The notes under the pieces: model-generated
The model's database searches: none
Told to the model about the DNA's origin: nothing
The model's input: only the letters and a program-made list of their open reading frames with translations
Shown: positions 58,874-64,000 of the stretch, piece by piece
Numbering within the stretch: the first letter of the stretch is position 1
Layout: each line of letters opens with the position of its first letter
Program-made: the position numbers and the translations under genes
NCBI GenBank assembly: GCA_964236105.1
Contig: CAXSBC010000004.1
Location: 186,001 to 250,000, forward strand
Reading direction: 5' to 3'
Source of the DNA: Lichenicola sp964236105
GTDB lineage: Bacteria; Pseudomonadota; Alphaproteobacteria; Acetobacterales; Acetobacteraceae
DNA length: 64,000 nt

Positions 58874-59623
58874 TCAGATCACCTTGGCTTCGGCGCGCAG
58901 CCTGGAGACCAGCTCGGCGACGCTGTCGACCTTGACGCCGCCCTTGCGGACCGGCGGCTCGGACACGGTCACGGTGGTCAAGCGCGGGGTCACGTCGACG
59001 CCGAGCTCGCCCGGCGTCAGGGTCTCGAGCGGCTTCTTGCGCGCCTTCATGATGTTGGGCAGCGACGCGTAGCGCGGCTCGTTCAGGCGCAGGTCGACGG
59101 TGATGATGGCAGGCAGGGCGATGGAGATGGTCTCGAGCCCGCCATCGACCTCGCGGATCACGGTGGCCTTGCCATCTTCCAGCGCGATCTTGCTGGCGAA
59201 CGTGCCCTGGCTCCAGCCGAGCAGGCCTGCCAGCATCTGGCCGGTCGCGTTCATGTCGTCGTCGATCGCCTGCTTGCCCATGATCACCAGCTGCGGGTCT
59301 TCCCGGCTCACCAGCGCCTTCAGGATCTTGGCCACCGCCAGCGGCTCGGGGGCGGCGTCGGTCTGCACCAGGATGGCGCGGTCGGCGCCCATCGCCATGG
59401 CGGTGCGCAGCGTGTCCTGCGCCTGGGCCACGCCCACCGACACCGCGACGATCTCGGTGGCGATCCCCTTCTCCTTCAGGCGCACCGCCTCCTCGACGGC
59501 GATCTCGTCGAACGGGTTCATCGACATCTTCACGCCGGCGAACTCGACCCCGGTTCCGTCCGCCTTCACGCGTGGCTTCACGTTGTAGTCGATCACGCGC
59601 TTGACGGTTACGAGCAGCTTCAT
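58874..59623 (-). CDS. etfB: Electron transfer flavoprotein beta subunit
   Basis: 249 aa. MKLLVTVKRVIDYNVKPRVK, MNPFDEIAVEEAVRLKEKG and LPAIITVDLRLNEPRYASLPNIMKARKKP (the ETF beta signature) are present. It forms the EtfAB heterodimer with AMP and FAD. It follows ETF-QO by 75 bp on the same strand. Confidence 0.95.
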   Translation of the reverse strand: MKLLVTVKRVIDYNVKPRVKADGTGVEFAGVKMSMNPFDEIAVEEAVRLKEKGIATEIVAVSVGVAQAQDTLRTAMAMGADRAILVQTDAAPEPLAVAKILKALVSREDPQLVIMGKQAIDDDMNATGQMLAGLLGWSQGTFASKIALEDGKATVIREVDGGLETISIALPAIITVDLRLNEPRYASLPNIMKARKKPLETLTPGELGVDVTPRLTTVTVSEPPVRKGGVKVDSVAELVSRLRAEAKVI

Positions 59624-59698
59624 CTGTGCAACTTCACTGGTAGGGACCGAGCCCTCGGTCCTGTCGGAGGCAGCCTGGATACAGGATTTCCGCGGTCT

Positions 59699-61327
59699 TC
59701 ACATCCCGCCCGGGTAGTTCGGGCCGCCGCCGCCCTCGGGCGCCGACCAGTCGATGTTCTCCGTCGGGTCCTTGATGTCGCAGGTCTTGCAGTGCACGCA
59801 GTTCTGCGCGCTGATCTGCAGCCGCGGCGCGGTGTCGGTATCGACCGCCTCGTATACCCCGGCCGGGCAGTAGCGGCTCTCGGGCGAGCGGTACTGGTTC
59901 CAGTTCACGTCCTGCCACCGGCCCGGGTCGCGCAGCCGCAGATGCACCGGCTGGTTCTCCTCGTGGTTGGTGTTGGACAGGAACACCGAGGAGAGCTTGT
60001 CGAAGGTCAGCGTGTTGTCCGGCTTCGGATAGGCGATCGGCGTGGAGGCTGCGGCCGTGTGCAGCACCTCGTGGTCGGCATGCGGATGCTTCAGGGTCCA
60101 GGGCGCCCGGCCGCGCAGCAGCACGGTGTCGACCGCCGAGTACGCGAAGCCGCCCAGCTGGCCGAAGCGCGCGAAGGCCGGCCGCACGTTGCGCACGTCA
60201 CGCAGCTCGCCCCAGAGCCAGCTCTGCCGCACCTTCCGGGTGAAGCTGGCCGGCTCGGCAGGGCGTCCGTCCGCCAGCGCGTCCGCCACGGCCTCGGCCG
60301 CCAGCATGCCGGACTTCATCGCCGCATGGGCGCCCTTGATCTTGGGCACGTTCAGGAAGCCGGCCGCATCGCCCAGCAGCGCCCCGCCGGGAAAGGTGAG
60401 GCGCGGGACCGACTGCAGGCCGCCTTCCGACAGGGCGCGCGCGCCGTAGGAGATCCGCTTGCCCCCTGCGAAGTTCGCCCGCAGCGCCTTGTGCGCCTTG
60501 AGCCGCTGCATCTCGTCGAAGGGCGACATCCAGGTGTTGGCATAGTCGAGCCCGACCACGAAGCCGTACGACACCAGATTGTCGCCGAAATGGTAGAGCC
60601 AGGAGCCGCCATAGGTCCGGCTGTCGAGCGGCCAGCCCATGGTGTGCTGGATGAAGCCCGGACGGTGGCTCTCCGGGGGGACCTCCCACAGCTCCTTGAT
60701 GCCGAGCCCGTAGGTCTGCGGGTCGATGCCGTCGCGCAGGCCGAAGCGCGCCATCAGCTGCTTGGACAGCGAGCCGCGGCAGCCCTCGGCGAACAGCGTG
60801 TAGGATGCCCGCAGCTCCATGCCGGGGGCATGGTTCGCGGTCGGCTCGCCGTCCCGGCCGACGCCCATGTCGCCGGTGGCGATGCCGACGATGCGGCCAT
60901 CCTCCTCCAGCAGCTCGGCCGCCGAGAAGCCGGGATAGATCTCGACGCCGAGCTCTTCGGCCTGCATCGCCAGCCAGCGGCAGACATTGCCCAGGCTGAC
61001 GATGTAGTTGCCGTGGTTGCGCATCTGCGGCGGCATCGGCAGCCGCAGGCTGCGCGTCTCCGTCAGGTAGAGCATCCGGTCCTCGGCCGCCGGGGTGTCG
61101 AGCGGCGCGCCCTTCTGCTTCCAGTCGGGGATCAGCTCGTCGAGCGCGCGCGGCTCGATCACGGCGCCGGACAGGATATGCGCGCCGACCTCGCTGCCCT
61201 TCTCGACCAGGCAGACCGAGGCGTCGGGCGCGAGCTGTTTCAGACGGATCGCGGCGGCGAGGCCGGCCGGGCCGCCTCCCACCACCACCACGTCGAATTC
61301 CATCGCCTCGCGCGCTGACTGGCTCAT
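59699..61327 (-). CDS. Electron transfer flavoprotein-ubiquinone oxidoreductase
   Basis: 542 aa from ATG at 61327. FAD-binding VVVVGGGPAGLAAAIRLKQLA, HILSGAVIEPRALDELIP, a ubiquinone-binding region, and C-terminal 4Fe-4S cysteines in RYCPAGVYEA and CVHCKTCDIKDPTENIDW. It passes electrons from EtfAB to ubiquinone. It is placed with etfBA, giving a complete fatty/branched-chain acid oxidation exit route. Confidence 0.95.
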   Translation of the reverse strand: MSQSAREAMEFDVVVVGGGPAGLAAAIRLKQLAPDASVCLVEKGSEVGAHILSGAVIEPRALDELIPDWKQKGAPLDTPAAEDRMLYLTETRSLRLPMPPQMRNHGNYIVSLGNVCRWLAMQAEELGVEIYPGFSAAELLEEDGRIVGIATGDMGVGRDGEPTANHAPGMELRASYTLFAEGCRGSLSKQLMARFGLRDGIDPQTYGLGIKELWEVPPESHRPGFIQHTMGWPLDSRTYGGSWLYHFGDNLVSYGFVVGLDYANTWMSPFDEMQRLKAHKALRANFAGGKRISYGARALSEGGLQSVPRLTFPGGALLGDAAGFLNVPKIKGAHAAMKSGMLAAEAVADALADGRPAEPASFTRKVRQSWLWGELRDVRNVRPAFARFGQLGGFAYSAVDTVLLRGRAPWTLKHPHADHEVLHTAAASTPIAYPKPDNTLTFDKLSSVFLSNTNHEENQPVHLRLRDPGRWQDVNWNQYRSPESRYCPAGVYEAVDTDTAPRLQISAQNCVHCKTCDIKDPTENIDWSAPEGGGGPNYPGGM

Positions 61328-61645
61328 GAAGGACTGTCTGCTCCTGGGACGGCCTGGTCTCGGCACTGCCGTCCGCGGCTATGTGCTCACGGCAGGCGCC
61401 CGGATCAATGCCGCGCGGGATCGGCCGTCCTGCGGCATCGCCGGCGCCACGTTGCGGACGATCCAGGCGTCGAGCGCCTCGCCGCCGGCCTGCCGGACGC
61501 TGTCGCCGGGATGGCGGCTGACCGCCGCGATCGCCGCAGCCGCGATCGTCCGGGCCAGCCGGTTTTCGCAGCATGGGCGGTCGGCTTCGGGATGCGCATG
61601 GGCGTCATGGACGATCAGGGGATCTCCGGCCGTTGCCGCCCTGCT
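61328..61645. other. Gap with a start-less reading frame
   Basis: About 318 bp between the ETF-QO start and the AI-2E transporter stop. On the minus strand a frame of about 85 codons ends at the TAG near 61380. It contains RLARTIAAAAIAAVSRHPGD and GEALDAWIVRNVAPAMPQD and looks coding, but it has no ATG, GTG or TTG start. A short ATG frame overlapping the transporter stop lies one base out of phase. It may be a frameshifted small gene. Confidence 0.4.
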
Positions 61646-62866
61646 TCATTCGGCAGGGCGCGAGAACGGCATGGCGCTCCTGATCCGGCTCTGCTTCTTC
61701 TTGGGCGGCCCGCCGACGATATGGCCGATCGCGGTCAGGCTGTCGACATGGTCGCAGAAGATCTTGAACACGGCCAGCAGCGGCACGCTCAGGAATGCGC
61801 CGGGGATGCCCCAGAGCCAGTCCCAGAACAGCAGCGACGCCATCACCAGCACCGGGTTCAGCGTGAAGCGCTTGGCCAGCAGCAGCGGCGTGATGGTCTC
61901 GCCTTCCAGCAGATGGATGCCGAAATAGATCGCCGGCGGCAGCAGCGCAGGCAGCACCGAGGGGAACACGAACAGGCCGACGAAGAAGTAGACCAGGATG
62001 CCGGTGAAGGGGCCGATGATCGGGATGTAGTTCAGCAGGAACGCCACCACGCCCCAGAGCAGCGGGTTGGGCAGGCCGAGCGCCCAGCACTGCAGGAAGT
62101 TGAGGCTGCCGACCAGCAGGTTCATCACCGTGATGGTGGCGAGGTAGAGCGACACGTTGTGCTCGATCTCCGAGGCGATCTGCACCGTGCGGCGCTTGTC
62201 GGCCCAGGTCGGCATGATCTCGACGAACCGGCGCAGCAGGCTGTCGCCCTCGTAGAGCAGGAAGAACAGCATCAGCAGCATGGAGAAGAGCTGGCCCAGG
62301 AACGCCCGCGTGCCGGTGAGGATCGAGGAGCCGACGCTGGTCAGGCCGCTGGTGCCCGACTGCTGCACGGCGACCGTGCGCACGCCCGGCGTGGGCGCGC
62401 TGGTCTGGTCCATCAGCGCCTGCAGCTTCTTCATGCCGTTCTGCACCGCGTGGATCGGCTGGTTCAGGAACGAGAGCTTGTGCTGCAGCGCCGGCAGGCT
62501 TTCCGGCGCCTTGCTGATCCAGCCGCTGGCCGGCACCGAGATCGCCGCCCCGATCCCGCCCACCACGCCGAACAGGGCGACGATCAGCAGCAGGGCCGCG
62601 AGCGGCTTGGGGATGTGCAGGCGCATGTGCAGGAAGCGCATCGGCGCCGACAGTAGCAGGTTCAGCACGCCGGCCAGCACGAACGGCAGCACGATGTCGC
62701 TGGTGAAGTACAGCGTGTAGAACACCGCGAGCACGGTCAGCACCAGCAGGCAGACCGACAGCGTGTTCAGGCTGCGGCTCTGCTTGGCGCTCGCGACCGA
62801 GTCCTGGGCGCGTTCCTGCTCGCGCTGCTCGAACCCCGTATCCTCGGCCCGTCCGGTCGTTTCCAT
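61646..62866 (-). CDS. AI-2E family transporter
   Basis: 406 aa from ATG at 62866 (AGGCGGGCAGG upstream). About eight membrane helices; VLPFVLAGVLNLLLSAPM, FLLYEGDSLLRRF and LLNYIPIIGPFTGILVYFFVG (the PxxGP loop) are AI-2E/PerM family features. Members act as exporters or sodium-proton antiporters; the autoinducer link is established only for a few. The N-terminus is a charged cytoplasmic stretch of about 45 residues. Confidence 0.88.
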   Translation of the reverse strand: METTGRAEDTGFEQREQERAQDSVASAKQSRSLNTLSVCLLVLTVLAVFYTLYFTSDIVLPFVLAGVLNLLLSAPMRFLHMRLHIPKPLAALLLIVALFGVVGGIGAAISVPASGWISKAPESLPALQHKLSFLNQPIHAVQNGMKKLQALMDQTSAPTPGVRTVAVQQSGTSGLTSVGSSILTGTRAFLGQLFSMLLMLFFLLYEGDSLLRRFVEIMPTWADKRRTVQIASEIEHNVSLYLATITVMNLLVGSLNFLQCWALGLPNPLLWGVVAFLLNYIPIIGPFTGILVYFFVGLFVFPSVLPALLPPAIYFGIHLLEGETITPLLLAKRFTLNPVLVMASLLFWDWLWGIPGAFLSVPLLAVFKIFCDHVDSLTAIGHIVGGPPKKKQSRIRSAMPFSRPAE

Positions 62867-63014
62867 CGCCTGCCCGCCTGTCTGCACGTGACCGCAACGT
62901 ATATCGCGCGGCTTTGTTCTGGACAGCGCGACATCGATCGTGCCGTCACCGAATCGGGTGCTGCCGACAGGAAACGCTGCCTGCGTCACGGTCCGGCGCG
63001 CGGTAGCCCGCACG

Positions 63015-64000
63015 TCATCCGGCGCGCGGCAGCCGCACGACGAACCTGGCGCCGATCACCTGCCCCGACGCGTCGGTGCGGTTCTCGGCCGAGATGTGGC
63101 CGCGCAGCGCCTCGACGATCTGCCGGCTGATCGACAGGCCGAGGCCGGAATGCTGGCCGAAATGCTCGGCCGCCGGGCGCTCGGAATAGAAGCGGTCGAA
63201 GATGCTGTCGAGCTTGGCGGCCGGGATGCCGGGCCCCTCGTCGGCGACCGCGATCTCGAGCATGCCGGGCGCCGGCGACGCCAGCTCGGCCACCGACAGG
63301 GTGATGCGTCCGTTCGGCGGCGAGAAGCTGGCCGCGTTGCCGACCAGGTTGCGCAGCACCTGCACCAGCCGGTCCTCGACCGCCTCGGCCAGCAGCGGAT
63401 GCGCCGCAGAACCCGGGGCGGATGCCGGCGGCTCCATCACCATGACCGGGTCGCCCTCCTTGCGCGTCGCCTGGTTGATCTCCACCAGCACCGACAGGAT
63501 CGGCAGCACGTCGACCGGCTCGGTGACCGAGCGCGACAGCTCGGCATCGATGCGGCTGGCGTCGGAGATGTCGGTGATCAGCCGGTTGAGGCGCCTGACA
63601 TCCTGGTTGATGATGGCCAGCAGGCGCTTCTGCTGGTCCGGGTCCTCGATGCGCATCAGCGTCTCGATGGCGCTGCGGATCGAGGAGAGCGGGTTCTTGA
63701 TCTCGTGGCTGACGTCGGCGGCGAAGCGCTCGATCGCGTCCATCCGGGCCCACAGCGCGCGCGCGCTCTCCTCCAGCGCCTGCGCCAGCTCGCCGAGCTC
63801 GTCGCGGCGGTCGAGCAGCTGGCGCGGCACGCTGCCGGTGCGGCCGATGGTCTCGCGCATCACGTGCGCCGACGCCGCCAGGCGCAGCAGCGGCCGGGCG
63901 ATGGTCTGCGACAGGTACCACGACAGCAGCACGGTGATCGCCAGCGCCACCAGGAACAGCACCAGGATCGAGGTGCGCACCGCGAACAGCGAGCGGTCGA
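63015..64000 (-). CDS. Sensor histidine kinase, ChvG-like (5' end beyond window)
   Basis: The C-terminal 327 residues or so are present, open to the window edge. A membrane helix (TSILVLFLVALAITVLLSWYL), HAMP, then FAADVSHEIKNPLSSIRSAIE (H box), RLVQVLRNLVGNAASFSPPNG (N box), VADEGPGIP (G1) and HSGLGLSISRQIV (G2). The sequence resembles ChvG/ExoS, which with ChvI senses envelope or acid stress. The periplasmic sensor and any chvI lie outside. The usual downstream hprK is not present; AI-2E follows. Confidence 0.87.
   Translation of the reverse strand, partial: DRSLFAVRTSILVLFLVALAITVLLSWYLSQTIARPLLRLAASAHVMRETIGRTGSVPRQLLDRRDELGELAQALEESARALWARMDAIERFAADVSHEIKNPLSSIRSAIETLMRIEDPDQQKRLLAIINQDVRRLNRLITDISDASRIDAELSRSVTEPVDVLPILSVLVEINQATRKEGDPVMVMEPPASAPGSAAHPLLAEAVEDRLVQVLRNLVGNAASFSPPNGRITLSVAELASPAPGMLEIAVADEGPGIPAAKLDSIFDRFYSERPAAEHFGQHSGLGLSISRQIVEALRGHISAENRTDASGQVIGARFVVRLPRAG

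Noticed and set aside
1..64000. CRISPR arrays, insertion sequences, rRNA, toxin-antitoxin pairs
   Set aside because: No regularly spaced repeats, transposase motifs, rRNA sequence or recognisable toxin-antitoxin pair were seen.

Overview
The window is about 70% GC and densely packed with genes, many overlapping by ATGA or GTGA. Its content points to an alphaproteobacterium, most likely an Acetobacteraceae member: a full hopanoid cluster, the DUF3576-leuS-lptE-holA block, a ChvG-type sensor kinase, an ETF/ETF-QO set, and a tRNA-Arg(CCU) gene split by a group I intron. The family assignment is inference; no rRNA is present to test it.

Layout. 1-7.3 kb: an S58 peptidase, a DUF3311/sodium-solute symporter pair, a thioredoxin-like 2Fe-2S protein, DedA, exonuclease III, an S10 carboxypeptidase and a DUF2459 protein. 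7.3-12.9 kb (minus strand): an AaeXAB-like efflux operon (FUSC, DUF1656, HlyD, outer-membrane lipoprotein), then a TMEM175-like channel and a tiny lipoprotein. 13-31.3 kb: glycosyltransferase, bactofilin, adenosine kinase, BipA, a low-complexity secreted protein, AmpG, an SDR, SelO, an ene-reductase, a large SARP/BTAD regulator, then DUF3576, leuS, lptE and holA.

31.4-31.7 kb holds the intron-split tRNA. 32-39 kb (minus strand) is a polyol catabolic operon: a frame-disrupted leader gene, an FGGY kinase, a truncated ribose-type binding protein, a sorbitol/mannitol-type binding protein, an SDR, a xylitol-dehydrogenase-like enzyme and a distal ROK regulator. It has no ABC permease or ATPase, so it looks partly eroded. 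A promoter with a perfect 9-bp inverted repeat lies upstream. 39-46 kb: NUDIX, Gdx/SugE, an eroded enoyl-CoA hydratase beside an intact 3-hydroxyisobutyryl-CoA hydrolase, small secreted proteins, a GNAT enzyme, TyrC and an HDAC-like deacetylase.

46-55.3 kb is the hopanoid cluster: hpnL divergent from hpnA-hpnB-hpnC-hpnD-hpnE-shc-hpnG. HpnC, D and E make squalene from farnesyl diphosphate, Shc cyclises it, HpnG and HpnA/B are linked to side-chain formation, and HpnL is linked to hopanoid placement. 55.3-64 kb: a two-domain glycosyltransferase, etfA, etfB, ETF-QO, an AI-2E family transporter and the C-terminal part of a ChvG-like histidine kinase cut by the window edge.

A GC-rich inverted-repeat element occurs between genes at about 6.54, 45.96 and 48.2 kb; two copies run into the apparent TTG start of the next gene. 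I see no CRISPR array, intact insertion sequence, prophage or integrase.
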